Positions 8,731 to 16,991 of a stretch of 64,000 nt of DNA are shown piece by piece. The notes under the pieces were generated by a model. That model was not told where the DNA came from and ran no database searches. It was given only the letters and a program-made list of their open reading frames with translations. Both the position numbers and the translations under genes were made by a program. Source of the DNA: Paenibacillus peoriae KCTC 3763 (GTDB taxonomy: Bacteria; Bacillota; Bacilli; Paenibacillales; Paenibacillaceae); contig NZ_AGFX01000041.1 of assembly GCF_000236805.1 (NCBI RefSeq), positions 62,001 to 126,000 of the forward strand. The letters are read 5' to 3'. Position 1 is the stretch's first letter. Every line of letters begins with the position of its first letter.

Positions 8731-10347
8731 ATGTCCACCGCTATTTCTATCTTTGATACAACGCTGCGAGACGGTACTCAAGGAGAAGGAATTAGCTTGT
8801 CTGCTGACGACAAATTGAAAATCGCCAAAAAACTTGATGATCTCGGTGTTCATTATATTGAAGGCGGGATTCCCGGGAGCAACAGCAAGGATATCGAATT
8901 TTTCAAACGGGTACAAGAGCTAGGACTTCAGGCAAAAATTGTCGCCTTCGGCAGCACGCGCCGCAAGAATAGTATCGCGGCACAGGATGTCAATCTGCAG
9001 CGGATTCTGGAATCAGGCGCCCAGGCTGCTACACTGGTAGGTAAATCATGGGATTTTCATGTGGACACCGCCTTACAGACGACACTGGAGGAAAATCTGT
9101 CCATGATTTATGATTCCATCGCCTTTTTAAAACAAGGAGGCATGGAGGTTATTTTTGATGCCGAGCATTTTTTTGACGGCTATAAAAACAACCCAGAATA
9201 CGCACTCGCCGTTTTGAAAAAAGCAGAAGAAGCCGGCGCGGACTGGCTCGTGATGTGCGACACAAACGGTGGCACCATGCCGCATGAGGTACATGTGATT
9301 GTCTCTACACTGCATAGCCAACTAACTAGATCAAAACTGGGTATTCATACGCACAATGACTGTGAATTGGCAGTAGCTAACACGCTTAGCGCAGTTCAAG
9401 CAGGTGCAAGACAGGTTCAAGGCACCATTAACGGATATGGCGAGAGATGCGGTAATGCCAACCTATGCTCCGTCATTCCAAATTTGCAACTCAAGCTCGG
9501 CTACGATTGTCTGGTTGATGACAAGCTGAAGCAGCTCTACAATACAGCCCGCTTTGTTAGCGAGGTGGCCAACGTCAATATGCCTGTGAACCAGCCTTAT
9601 GTCGGCAATGCAGCCTTTGCCCACAAGGGCGGCATCCATGTGTCAGCTATTTTGCGCGATTCGCGAACTTACGAGCACATCGTTCCTGAGCTGGTGGGCA
9701 ACAAACAGCGAGTACTGGTCTCCGAATTGGCTGGACAAAGCAATGTTGTGTCCAAGGCGCAGGAACTGGGCATCACCCTTGATCCGTCCAGTGATGAAGC
9801 GCGTGGCGTCATTAGCCGCATCAAGGAGCTGGAGCATCAGGGCTACCAGTTTGAAGGAGCCGATGCTTCGCTGGAATTGCTCATTCGGGAAGCAGGCGGT
9901 GAAGTGAAGGAAATGTTTTCGTTCGAGTCCTTCAAGGTGCTGGTAGAAAAAACAGCAGGCAGACCGGTCGTATCCGAGGCGTTCTTGAAGCTAAACGTCG
10001 CAGGGACGAGCGTTTATACCGCTGCTGAAGGAAATGGTCCTGTCAATGCACTCGATAATGCACTTCGTAAGGCCCTTTCCCAATATTTCCCTGCCTTACG
10101 GGACATGCATCTGGCTGATTACAAGGTACGTGTGCTCGACGAAAAAGATGCCACCGCCGCCAAAGTACGAGTACTCATAGAGTCCAAAAATTACGAAGAT
10201 GTCTGGAGTAACGTAGGCGTATCCGAAAATGTAATTGAAGCCAGCTGGGAAGCTCTCCTGGACAGCTTCCGTTATGCGTTGCTGGAGGCACCGACTCCCA
10301 AAAACGAGCAGGCAGACCTTACTCACCAGGGATTAATTAACCACTAA
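8731..10347 (+). CDS. cimA: (R)-citramalate synthase
   Basis: Condenses acetyl-CoA and pyruvate to citramalate, the first step of a threonine-independent isoleucine pathway. The 538-residue protein has the DRE-TIM motifs of the isopropylmalate synthase family (FDTTLRDGTQGEG, GIHTHNDCELAVANT, NGYGERCGNANL) and a C-terminal LeuA dimerisation/allosteric domain from about residue 380. Length and the insertion pattern match CimA-type rather than LeuA or NifV proteins. AAAGGAGG lies just before the ATG. Substrate assignment is from family resemblance. Transcribed alone and closed by the terminator at 10368. Confidence 0.87.
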   Translation: MSTAISIFDTTLRDGTQGEGISLSADDKLKIAKKLDDLGVHYIEGGIPGSNSKDIEFFKRVQELGLQAKIVAFGSTRRKNSIAAQDVNLQRILESGAQAATLVGKSWDFHVDTALQTTLEENLSMIYDSIAFLKQGGMEVIFDAEHFFDGYKNNPEYALAVLKKAEEAGADWLVMCDTNGGTMPHEVHVIVSTLHSQLTRSKLGIHTHNDCELAVANTLSAVQAGARQVQGTINGYGERCGNANLCSVIPNLQLKLGYDCLVDDKLKQLYNTARFVSEVANVNMPVNQPYVGNAAFAHKGGIHVSAILRDSRTYEHIVPELVGNKQRVLVSELAGQSNVVSKAQELGITLDPSSDEARGVISRIKELEHQGYQFEGADASLELLIREAGGEVKEMFSFESFKVLVEKTAGRPVVSEAFLKLNVAGTSVYTAAEGNGPVNALDNALRKALSQYFPALRDMHLADYKVRVLDEKDATAAKVRVLIESKNYEDVWSNVGVSENVIEASWEALLDSFRYALLEAPTPKNEQADLTHQGLINH

Positions 10348-10367
10348 TCAGACGAAGGAATGATTAT

Positions 10368-10417
10368 AAAAGGTGTCTTTAGGGCCTATCGGGACCTCAA
10401 AGGCACCTTCTTTTTTT
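10368..10417. terminator. Bidirectional terminator lying inside the end of the TlpA-like gene
   Basis: Arms AAGGTG (10369-10374) and CACCTT (10404-10409) with further pairing CTTTAGG/CCTCAAAG; a T-run follows on the plus strand. Its right arm encodes the last residues (KKKVPL) of the minus-strand thioredoxin gene, so the hairpin is partly coding. Confidence 0.75.
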
Positions 10418-10985
10418 GAAGCATCTGTATTTTACGATCCAGTTCCTGCTCACTCAGCATGCCGATTATAATTTCGTGCACCTGTCCATGATGATCAACC
10501 AATACATGAGTCGGAAAAGCTGCTCCCCCAAACCGTTCAAACAATGCCCCTTGCTCATCAAGCAAAATCGGAAATTGCAGTCCCAAAGCGCGGGAAAATT
10601 TCTGCACATCCTCCAGTCGATCATAGCGAGTTACATTGATCCCATATACATCTACATCTTGCTTGTACTTGCGATACAACTCATTCAGCATAGGCGCTTC
10701 CACACGGCACGGATCACACCATGAAGCCCAGAAGCTAATAACCAGCGGTTTGTTGCGTGTAGCCCCCACATCGTAGGAGTTACCGTTTAAATCCTTTAAA
10801 ACCATAGGTGGAAGCCGTTGACCGGGTTTTAGCTTTTTGGGTTCCCCATCCTTATATCCCTCCTGGGAAAGTACATTTTTAATGGGCAGGCTTGTTGCAT
10901 AAGCCATGTTTGCAATAACTCCCCATGCAGTCGCTCCCACAACCAGCATAGCTATCCCTAATCTCATACAATCAAGCCTTTTCAC
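10386..10985 (-). CDS. TlpA/ResA-like membrane thioredoxin
   Basis: A 199-residue thiol-disulfide oxidoreductase. An N-terminal hydrophobic segment (about residues 8-28) is followed by an AhpC/TSA-thioredoxin fold with WCDPCR as redox motif, the TlpA central insert (YGINVTRYDRLEDV) and the cis-Pro loop FPTHVLVD. It should face the outside of the membrane and reduce or oxidise Cys pairs, for instance in cytochrome c maturation; the partner is not shown by context. Start: GTG 10985 (MKRLDCMRLG) is preferred as AAAGGTGG lies upstream; GTG 11000 overlaps that site. Confidence 0.82.
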   Translation of the reverse strand: MKRLDCMRLGIAMLVVGATAWGVIANMAYATSLPIKNVLSQEGYKDGEPKKLKPGQRLPPMVLKDLNGNSYDVGATRNKPLVISFWASWCDPCRVEAPMLNELYRKYKQDVDVYGINVTRYDRLEDVQKFSRALGLQFPILLDEQGALFERFGGAAFPTHVLVDHHGQVHEIIIGMLSEQELDRKIQMLQKKKVPLRSR

Positions 10986-11079
10986 AATCCAATCACCCAC
11001 CTTTCATTAGGCTTACCTTGAACTTCTCCATAGGATACCCAGTCTGCTCCCCACTCTAACCTTTCCCATCTGCATATGT

Positions 11080-11132
11080 GCACAAAAAAACAGCAAACCC
11101 ACGAATAGTCGCGGACTTGCTGTTTTTTGTGC
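11080..11132 (-). terminator. Intrinsic terminator of the DUF294-exonuclease unit
   Basis: A 16-bp stem (GCAC, A-run, CAGCAA and its complement) with one bulged A. T-runs lie inside both arms, so it can act in either direction; it directly follows the exonuclease gene. Confidence 0.75.
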
Positions 11133-11160
11133 AACCTGAGCGCTAGCGACGTACACGAGA

Positions 11161-11898
11161 TCAGGCATGACTTAAATGTGCATAAACATCTGCCAAGTTA
11201 GTCACGTTACGCTCAAGCATTTCCTGTACATACGCCACCCACAGCTTAGCTGTCATTTTTGCATCCTCTAACGCATGATGCCGCCCCTCGATCGGAATGC
11301 TTTGATAGGTCAGCAATTCATCCAGACTATATGTTTGGTGCTGTTGTGGCTCAAGCCACTTGGCAAGCATCATCGTATCGAGCACTCGGTGAGTCAGCTG
11401 AACTTTAGACGTTTTCCATAAAGCGGCATTCAAAAAAGCCTTGTCATGAGCGCTGGCATGCGCTACAAGTACACGCCCACCTACAAAGGACATAAAGTCA
11501 TGCAGCCCATTCATAAGCGGTGGAGCCTCATCCGTCATTTCCCGGGTAATCCCGGTTAGCTCGGTAATATGCTCAGGGATCACTGTACGTGGATTAACAA
11601 GCGTATAAAACTGCTCTTTTTCCATAATCGTATCCCCGACAACCCGAATCGCTCCAAACGATAAAATCTCATCACCATGCTGCGCAGAAAATCCCGTCGT
11701 CTCCAGATCAAAAACAACCGTCTCCAAACGCTCCAGCGGGGTCCGCAAAACTTCAGATCGCCGTTGCTCCCGGGTTAAGGAGCGAATAAACGCCATCTGC
11801 TGAGCCGTAGGAACCCCCATTACTGAAGCGATGGCAGACGGTACTCCTCCTCTGCGGAGAGCGCTCCAAAAGCCGCCTCCCTGCGCTGGTTCCTTCAT
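11161..11898 (-). CDS. DnaQ-like 3'-5' exonuclease (DEDDh)
   Basis: A 245-residue nuclease related to the epsilon proofreading subunit but without other polymerase III domains. The three exonuclease motifs are complete: FDLETTGF (Exo I, Asp and Glu), VAHASAHDKAFL (Exo II) and HHALEDAKMTA (Exo III with the DEDDh His). An extra N-terminal region of about 60 residues (SVMGVPTAQQMAFIRSLTREQRR) precedes the fold. Its ATG overlaps the stop of the DUF294 gene by 4 bases (ATGA), pointing to tight co-expression. Substrate unknown; the pairing suggests a joint role with the nucleotidyltransferase-like protein. Confidence 0.85.
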   Translation of the reverse strand: MKEPAQGGGFWSALRRGGVPSAIASVMGVPTAQQMAFIRSLTREQRRSEVLRTPLERLETVVFDLETTGFSAQHGDEILSFGAIRVVGDTIMEKEQFYTLVNPRTVIPEHITELTGITREMTDEAPPLMNGLHDFMSFVGGRVLVAHASAHDKAFLNAALWKTSKVQLTHRVLDTMMLAKWLEPQQHQTYSLDELLTYQSIPIEGRHHALEDAKMTAKLWVAYVQEMLERNVTNLADVYAHLSHA

Positions 11899-12977
11899 GG
11901 CCTTCTCCCTTCCATAAATCGCAACTGTCTTTGCAACGCACGATGGAACCGTCGCACCGTCGAAAGAGCCTCGCGCAGCTCGTGCCAGCCCTTGCCTTGC
12001 TTCAGCGGCTTAACGGCCAGGTAGCCGTTGCTGATCAGCAATCCTTCCTTTTCCTGCACCGGAGTTGCCGTTCGAAGCTGAAGTGCAATCCGAAAGGCCC
12101 GCTCACAAGCGTCCAGCAAAGGAAGCGGTGCGGCCTCCAATTGCGCCAGGCGCCTCAGTCTTTTCAGCGTAGAGGTTTCCTCTACTCCGTGCTGCAACGC
12201 CAGAAAGCGCACTGCATTTACCAGCGGAATATACAGCCCGTATTTCACATCAAAATCGCCCGCGTGCTCCCCAAAACGTTCAGTGACGATCTGACCTAAA
12301 ATATTAAGTGTCGCTTTATGCCTGACCGTGTTCCTGAGTACCGCCATAGGCAAATCAGGATGTTTTTGGAACAGCCCATAAAAGCTACGTTTCCATTCGC
12401 ATGACAATTGTTCATCTCCAGCGATATGTCTCATATCAGATGAAATGATCAGATAACGGATCGGCTCCCAGGCAAAATCATCCGACCATTTCGTTAGCTG
12501 CTCCTGCCATTCAGACAATGTACGACGCCACAACGGCTCCGAACACATCACTTTCCCCTCGCATTTGGGGTAGCCCAAATGCTCCAGAATTGCGGAAACT
12601 CTGCGACCCAATTCGCTAAAATACAATTCTTTATCAGCAGATACATTATCACTGATAATCATACCGTTATCCTGGTCACTCCATAGCGTCGATTCCGAGC
12701 GTCCCATGCTTCCGAAGGCTATAAATGCGTAAGGGACGGGAGGGGGGCCGAAGCCATCCTCAACCATCCCTTTTTCGCATATTTGTACAGCTCTGGCCGC
12801 GATACGGTCATGCATTTCATTCGCCGTTTGTAACCAGTCTGATAACGGAGCGGAGACTTGGGAAGCCAGCAGCCATTTTTGAGACTCGACCCTGGCCTGC
12901 CTTAGCGATTCAGGCGTGTCTGCTTGATCAATCGCTTCGGCGGAACTCACCCAAGGGGCCATATTTTGCAGTTCCAT
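11895..12977 (-). CDS. DUF294 putative nucleotidyltransferase-like protein
   Basis: A 360-residue protein with the nucleotidyltransferase signature FGSMGRSESTLWSDQDNG (GS motif plus the Asp pair for metal), as in the DUF294 family, followed by the DUF294 C-terminal helical domain (LRNTVRHKATLN, YGLYIPLVNAVRFLA). Unlike many proteobacterial relatives it has no cNMP-binding or CBS domains. Its product and substrate are not known. AGGAG precedes the ATG. First gene of a two-gene unit with the overlapping exonuclease, which is the same gene partnership I know from proteobacteria. Confidence 0.8.
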   Translation of the reverse strand: MELQNMAPWVSSAEAIDQADTPESLRQARVESQKWLLASQVSAPLSDWLQTANEMHDRIAARAVQICEKGMVEDGFGPPPVPYAFIAFGSMGRSESTLWSDQDNGMIISDNVSADKELYFSELGRRVSAILEHLGYPKCEGKVMCSEPLWRRTLSEWQEQLTKWSDDFAWEPIRYLIISSDMRHIAGDEQLSCEWKRSFYGLFQKHPDLPMAVLRNTVRHKATLNILGQIVTERFGEHAGDFDVKYGLYIPLVNAVRFLALQHGVEETSTLKRLRRLAQLEAAPLPLLDACERAFRIALQLRTATPVQEKEGLLISNGYLAVKPLKQGKGWHELREALSTVRRFHRALQRQLRFMEGRRP

Positions 12978-13024
12978 ACAACCATCTCCTCCGCTCTCTA
13001 TACTGGCTCTTTATATTTTACAAC

Positions 13025-14428
13025 TTAGCTTACAATTCCAGAACGCTTTTCAGCCTCGGCAACCAGCTTCATCTGCTCCGGATAGCCATACGTACCGTGT
13101 TCACTGATATCCAGGCCCATCGTTTCTTCCTCTTCTGTAACGCGAATGCCCATAATGGCTTTCATTGCACCCAGAATAATGAGGGAAATAACGAACACGA
13201 AAGCAAAGGTGCCAACCAATCCAAGCAGCTGCACACCTAATTGTGTAAATCCGCCACCATAAAAAAGTCCCGCTTGACCTACACCTGTTACTTTTACAAG
13301 CTCAGGAGTGGCGAACAATCCTGTCGATACCGCACCCCACATCCCTGCAATACCATGCACAGAAAAAGCATACACCGGATCATCTACTCTTGCACGTTCA
13401 AACCATTGTGCTGTGAAGAAAGTGACAATCCCTGCTACGGCACCGATGACCAGCGCTGCCCAAGGAGCTACAAAAGCACAAGAACCAGTAATGGCAACCA
13501 ATGCCGCCAGCACACCATTCAGCATCGAAGGAATATCTGCTTTTCCGTACACCATCCAGGATACGAGCAAAGCGAAAACCCCGCCTGCCGCAGCTGCAAT
13601 ATTTGTAGTCAACGCCACATATCCGAAAAATCCATCGTTCATAGCCGATACAGCACTACCCGGGTTAAATCCAAACCAGCCAAACCAGAGAATAATAACG
13701 CCCAGGATCGAGTACACCTGATTGTGACCAGGAATAATATTCGGCTTGCCATCCTTATTAAATCTGCCCAGACGCGGTTTAAGCAGCAGCGTTGCAACTA
13801 ATGCCGCCGTAGCGCCTGTCAGATGGACTACTGTCGAACCGGCATAATCCTGCATACCCAGTTTACCAAGCCAGCCGCCGCCCCATACCCAGTGAGCTAC
13901 AACCGGATAAATCACGATGGAGAACAAAATACCGAAAATAATGTATACACTTAATTTTGCACGTTCTGCCATTCCTCCACATGCGATAGAAAGAGAAACC
14001 GCAGCAAAAGCGAAGTGGAATAAAAACATAATGGTAATTGGAACATCCAGAGCGGAAAGAGAATCAAATGATGCTGCAGCATCAGTACCACTCATAAAGA
14101 AACCCGTCAATCCCATAAATCCGTTGCCGCCATCATTACCAAATCCGAGTCCAAATCCAAGTGCCCAGAAGGACAAGGCCGCAACTCCCGTAGTAAGAAT
14201 CGTTTTACCAGCGACATGCCCCGCATTCTTCATTCGTGTAGAACCAGCCTCCAGCAAAGCAAATCCCGCTTGCATGAAGAACACGAGTATAAATGCCAAG
14301 AAGGTAAATGCCGTATTTAAGCCTGCTTGAAGCTGAACATTTGTTGGACCGTCAGCAGCGAATGCACCTACCGGAAAAGCCAGTACCGTCACCATGGCCA
14401 ATAATGCAACCAACCACTTTTTTCTCAT
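13025..14428 (-). CDS. amtB: Ammonium transporter (Amt/NrgA family)
   Basis: Imports ammonium/ammonia when nitrogen is scarce. The 467-residue protein has a signal peptide (MRKKWLVALLAMVTVLAFPVGAFAA) and eleven membrane helices. The twin pore histidines are visible in VVHLTGATAAL and AFSVHGIAGMWG. The 60-residue cytoplasmic tail (VTEEEETMGLDISEHGTYGYPE) is the usual Amt tail. Start: ATG 14428 after GGGAG; GTG 14437 overlaps the ribosome site. No glnK/PII gene is next to it here. Its promoter region carries two GlnR/TnrA-type boxes, which fits nitrogen control. Confidence 0.93.
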   Translation of the reverse strand: MRKKWLVALLAMVTVLAFPVGAFAADGPTNVQLQAGLNTAFTFLAFILVFFMQAGFALLEAGSTRMKNAGHVAGKTILTTGVAALSFWALGFGLGFGNDGGNGFMGLTGFFMSGTDAAASFDSLSALDVPITIMFLFHFAFAAVSLSIACGGMAERAKLSVYIIFGILFSIVIYPVVAHWVWGGGWLGKLGMQDYAGSTVVHLTGATAALVATLLLKPRLGRFNKDGKPNIIPGHNQVYSILGVIILWFGWFGFNPGSAVSAMNDGFFGYVALTTNIAAAAGGVFALLVSWMVYGKADIPSMLNGVLAALVAITGSCAFVAPWAALVIGAVAGIVTFFTAQWFERARVDDPVYAFSVHGIAGMWGAVSTGLFATPELVKVTGVGQAGLFYGGGFTQLGVQLLGLVGTFAFVFVISLIILGAMKAIMGIRVTEEEETMGLDISEHGTYGYPEQMKLVAEAEKRSGIVS

Positions 14429-14446
14429 GAAGCCCACTCCCTTGAA

Positions 14447-14463
14447 TGTTATGTTTCTTTACA
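14447..14463. promoter_or_regulatory. GlnR/TnrA box, downstream of amtB transcription start
   Basis: TGTTATGTTTCTTTACA is an exact match to the GlnR/TnrA consensus TGTNA-N7-TNACA. It lies just downstream of the predicted amtB start of transcription and close to the ribosome site, a position expected to repress. Confidence 0.7.
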
Positions 14464-14484
14464 TTTCGTGAAATTCTTATTGTC

Positions 14485-14514
14485 ATTATAAGCAGAACAC
14501 ATGAAAGTTGACAA
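14485..14514 (-). promoter_or_regulatory. Sigma-A-type promoter of amtB
   Basis: On the minus strand TTGTCA (14509-14514) and TATAAT (14485-14490) are spaced 18 bases, placing the transcript start near 14478, about 50 bases before the amtB ATG. Confidence 0.7.
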
Positions 14515-14558
14515 GATTTTTTTTGTTATGTTAAGAAAAACTGGCCACGAACCTTTCA

Positions 14559-14575
14559 TGTCATATTTACTGACC
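14559..14575. promoter_or_regulatory. Second GlnR-like box, upstream of the amtB promoter
   Basis: TGTCATATTTACTGACC matches TGTNA-N7-TNACA except for the last base. It lies about 45 bases upstream of the -35 element, a position expected for activation. Confidence 0.5.
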
Positions 14576-14615
14576 ACAAAAGTAGTATGTTTTTGTCCGC
14601 AAAAAAGCATGACGT

Positions 14616-14645
14616 TTGACTGTATGGTTAAAAATCATGTAAAAT
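14616..14645 (+). promoter_or_regulatory. Sigma-A-type promoter of the MerR-YugP unit
   Basis: TTGACT and TAAAAT are spaced 18 bases; the transcript would start near 14652, about 70 bases before the MerR-family start codon. It is divergent from the amtB promoter. Confidence 0.55.
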
Positions 14646-14722
14646 ATTCTTATTAAACACTCGGTCTGCAGACGATATATTGAAGGTTGAATGAAGAGTG
14701 CGAGGTGAGGATAGATGGGGAT

Positions 14723-15154
14723 ATGAAGCTGTATCGAATTGGTGAACTAGCCAAAACGGCTGGTGTCAGCGAACGAACCATTGATTATTACACAAAGCTC
14801 GGTTTGATCACACCTGAAGAACGATCATTGAAAAATTATCGGCTTTATAATGATGAAACCTTAAAAAGGCTTGAACGTATTAACCAAATGAAACAAGAGA
14901 AGTATAGCCTCGAGGAAATCAAACAGACGCTTATTAAATGGAGCTCGGTTGCAGGAGAAGATCACGTCACAGACAAGCTGACGAGTCTGGAGATGCACAT
15001 GCAGCGTCTGGAGCGTGAAGTCAATGAGCTACAGCCACTTCTGGGGCAGCTCAAGCCTGTTCAAGCTCGCAAGTTGCTTACGGGTCTGCTCCCGCAAAGC
15101 GCTGCTTGTATCGAAGCTCTGAAGTATTTACTGGATCATAGCTCTTTGATGTAG
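14723..15154 (+). CDS. MerR-family transcriptional regulator
   Basis: A 143-residue DNA-binding protein. The winged helix-turn-helix at residues 1-70 is typical (LYRIGELAKTAGVSERTIDYYTKLGLI, then LKNYRLYNDETLKRL). A coiled coil follows (residues 80-115), then a short helical tail without the Cys residues of metal sensors, so the effector is unknown. Start: ATG 14723 gives the usual MKLYRIGELA N-terminus; upstream in-frame starts from 14687 would add 12 atypical residues. It precedes yugP by 42 bases and probably shares its transcript. Confidence 0.82.
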   Translation: MKLYRIGELAKTAGVSERTIDYYTKLGLITPEERSLKNYRLYNDETLKRLERINQMKQEKYSLEEIKQTLIKWSSVAGEDHVTDKLTSLEMHMQRLEREVNELQPLLGQLKPVQARKLLTGLLPQSAACIEALKYLLDHSSLM

Positions 15155-15196
15155 ATTCCCGGCTGTATGATGAAACAATAATGGAGGGGTTGCTTT

Positions 15197-15868
15197 ATGA
15201 TGGGTATGTATATATTGATTATTCTTGCGTTCGGATTATCCTTATGGGCGCAATTTCGTGTAAAAGGTACTTTTAACAAGTGGGCTGACGTTCCCAACGA
15301 AAATGGGCTGACAGGTTATGATGCCGCCCGGCACATGCTGGATCGTAACGGTTTGCATGATGTTCCTATTGAACCGGTGCCCGGTGCGTTATCTGACCAC
15401 TATGACCCGATACATCGAGTGGTACGCCTGTCCGAGCCAGTATATTATGAAAAATCCATTTCCGCGGTTGCCGTAGCTTGTCACGAGGTCGGTCATGCGA
15501 TTCAGCATAAAGAGCATTATCCGATGCTGGCACTGCGTCACCGTATCTTTCCGATCGTCAACTTTGCATCCGGTATTGCACCGTTCCTGCTGATTGCCGG
15601 TTTCTTGTTCAGCTTTACGAACCTGATCGGTCTGGGTATTATCTTTTTCTCGGCTACGGTTGCTTTTCAATTAATTACATTGCCGGTCGAATTTAACGCT
15701 TCCAACCGCGCACGTGAAATTATGGTTTCCGAAGGCTTTATCCGTAGTGATGAAGAACGAGGTATCGCCAAAGTATTAAATGCAGCAGCATTAACCTATG
15801 TGGCCGCTGCTCTCGTTTCCTTGCTGGAACTGATCCGCTTGATTGGTATTTTTAACAGTCGCGACTAA
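15197..15868 (+). CDS. yugP: Zinc membrane metallopeptidase, YugP family
   Basis: A 223-residue membrane protein of the neutral zinc metallopeptidase 2 family. The zinc site HEVGHAIQH lies at about residue 95, and a downstream Glu in EFNASNRAREIM is the expected third ligand region. Hydrophobic segments are at the N-terminus (residues 1-20), about 117-160 and at the C-terminus. It probably cleaves membrane or secreted proteins; natural substrates are not known. TGGAGGGG precedes the ATG. Confidence 0.87.
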   Translation: MMGMYILIILAFGLSLWAQFRVKGTFNKWADVPNENGLTGYDAARHMLDRNGLHDVPIEPVPGALSDHYDPIHRVVRLSEPVYYEKSISAVAVACHEVGHAIQHKEHYPMLALRHRIFPIVNFASGIAPFLLIAGFLFSFTNLIGLGIIFFSATVAFQLITLPVEFNASNRAREIMVSEGFIRSDEERGIAKVLNAAALTYVAAALVSLLELIRLIGIFNSRD

Positions 15869-15881
15869 TCGCTTGTATTGC

Positions 15882-15930
15882 AAAAAAGGTTGCTCCTCCG
15901 CCATATGATGGTAGAGGAACAACCTTTTTT
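15882..15930. terminator. Bidirectional terminator between yugP and the LysR gene
   Basis: Stem AAAAAAGGTTG.TCCTC with its complement GAGGA.CAACCTTTTTT; T-runs on both strands between convergent genes. Confidence 0.8.
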
Positions 15931-15964
15931 ACTATCTATGCTAATACTCTGTGCTCACTTGCGT

Positions 15965-16894
15965 TCAATCTGCTTTAGCACTCCCATTCGGAGCAACTGC
16001 ACTGCCTTGAAGACCAAAATAGTCCAGCAAAAAAGTACGAAACGATTTGGCAACGAGCGGAAGCTTGTCATCCCTGCGATGAATCAGGCCAATCGTTCGC
16101 GTCACCTCCGGGTCAACAATCGACACTCTTGCCGGCTGAAGTGGATTGGTCTGAAATAATGCCATTTCAGGCAAAAGACTGACCCCCATACCGGCTGCAA
16201 CTAATCCGCGAATTGTATCCGTCTCCTCGCCTTCAAAAGCGATATCCGGCGTAAATCCAGCCTCCAGACAAGCCTGCCATACAATCGGACGCAGCGAATA
16301 TCCGTCCCTGAACAGGATAAACTTCTCACCTTTAAGCTGATTTAGCGTAATATGTTTGGCTGTAGCCAAAGGATGATTAGGCGGCAGGACTGCAAACAAC
16401 TCCTCAGTCAGTACCACATCCCCCTCAACATGATCATGCCGATCCGGGAATGGAGATACAAAAGCCAAATCCACCTCACCTGCGGACACATCACGGATCA
16501 AACTTGGATACATCCCCTGTTTAAATCTGAATTTAACATTGGGATACCGCTTACGGAACTCAGCCACCACCGTAGGAATAAGATGAATTCCCAAACTGTG
16601 CGGAAAACCGATGCGGATTTCGCCCCTTTCAGGGTCCAAAAACTCATGCACCTCCAAAACAGCCCGTTCCAAGTCCTTTATAATCGTTTCAACCCGTTTG
16701 CAAAATAGCTGTCCCACCGGCGTAAGCTGCAAGTTGCGGCCTTTTTGCATAAAAAGGTTAACCCCCAGCTCCTCTTCAAGCTGATGAATTTGCCGACTAA
16801 CCGCAGATTGCGCCACATGTAGCTCCTCGGCTGCCTGAGTGACATGTTCTTTTTGCGCTACTTTCATGAAGTATTGCAACTGTCGTAATTCCAC
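15965..16894 (-). CDS. LysR-family regulator, GltC-like
   Basis: A 309-residue regulator with an N-terminal helix-turn-helix (LRQLQYFMKVAQKEHVTQAA, VAQSAVSRQIHQLEEELG) and a periplasmic-binding-like effector domain (RGEIRIGFPHSLGIHLIPTV, EELFAVLPPNHPLA, GLVAAGMGVSLLPE). The sequence runs close to what I recall of B. subtilis GltC, which activates glutamate synthase in response to carbon and nitrogen state, but no gltAB lies here, so the target is open. GTG start with GGAG 11 bases upstream. Confidence 0.82.
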   Translation of the reverse strand: MELRQLQYFMKVAQKEHVTQAAEELHVAQSAVSRQIHQLEEELGVNLFMQKGRNLQLTPVGQLFCKRVETIIKDLERAVLEVHEFLDPERGEIRIGFPHSLGIHLIPTVVAEFRKRYPNVKFRFKQGMYPSLIRDVSAGEVDLAFVSPFPDRHDHVEGDVVLTEELFAVLPPNHPLATAKHITLNQLKGEKFILFRDGYSLRPIVWQACLEAGFTPDIAFEGEETDTIRGLVAAGMGVSLLPEMALFQTNPLQPARVSIVDPEVTRTIGLIHRRDDKLPLVAKSFRTFLLDYFGLQGSAVAPNGSAKAD

Positions 16895-16991
16895 TCCGAT
16901 ATTCGCTCCAATCTGTTTTTCAACATCCAGAGGAAGATGTTATCGAACATCATCCTCATTATTCCCCTGCCTATTTACGATAAAGCTGTCA

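Noticed and set aside
13241-14330. Long plus-strand frames across amtB
   Set aside because: Shadows of the ammonium transporter gene; no ribosome sites, low-complexity translation.
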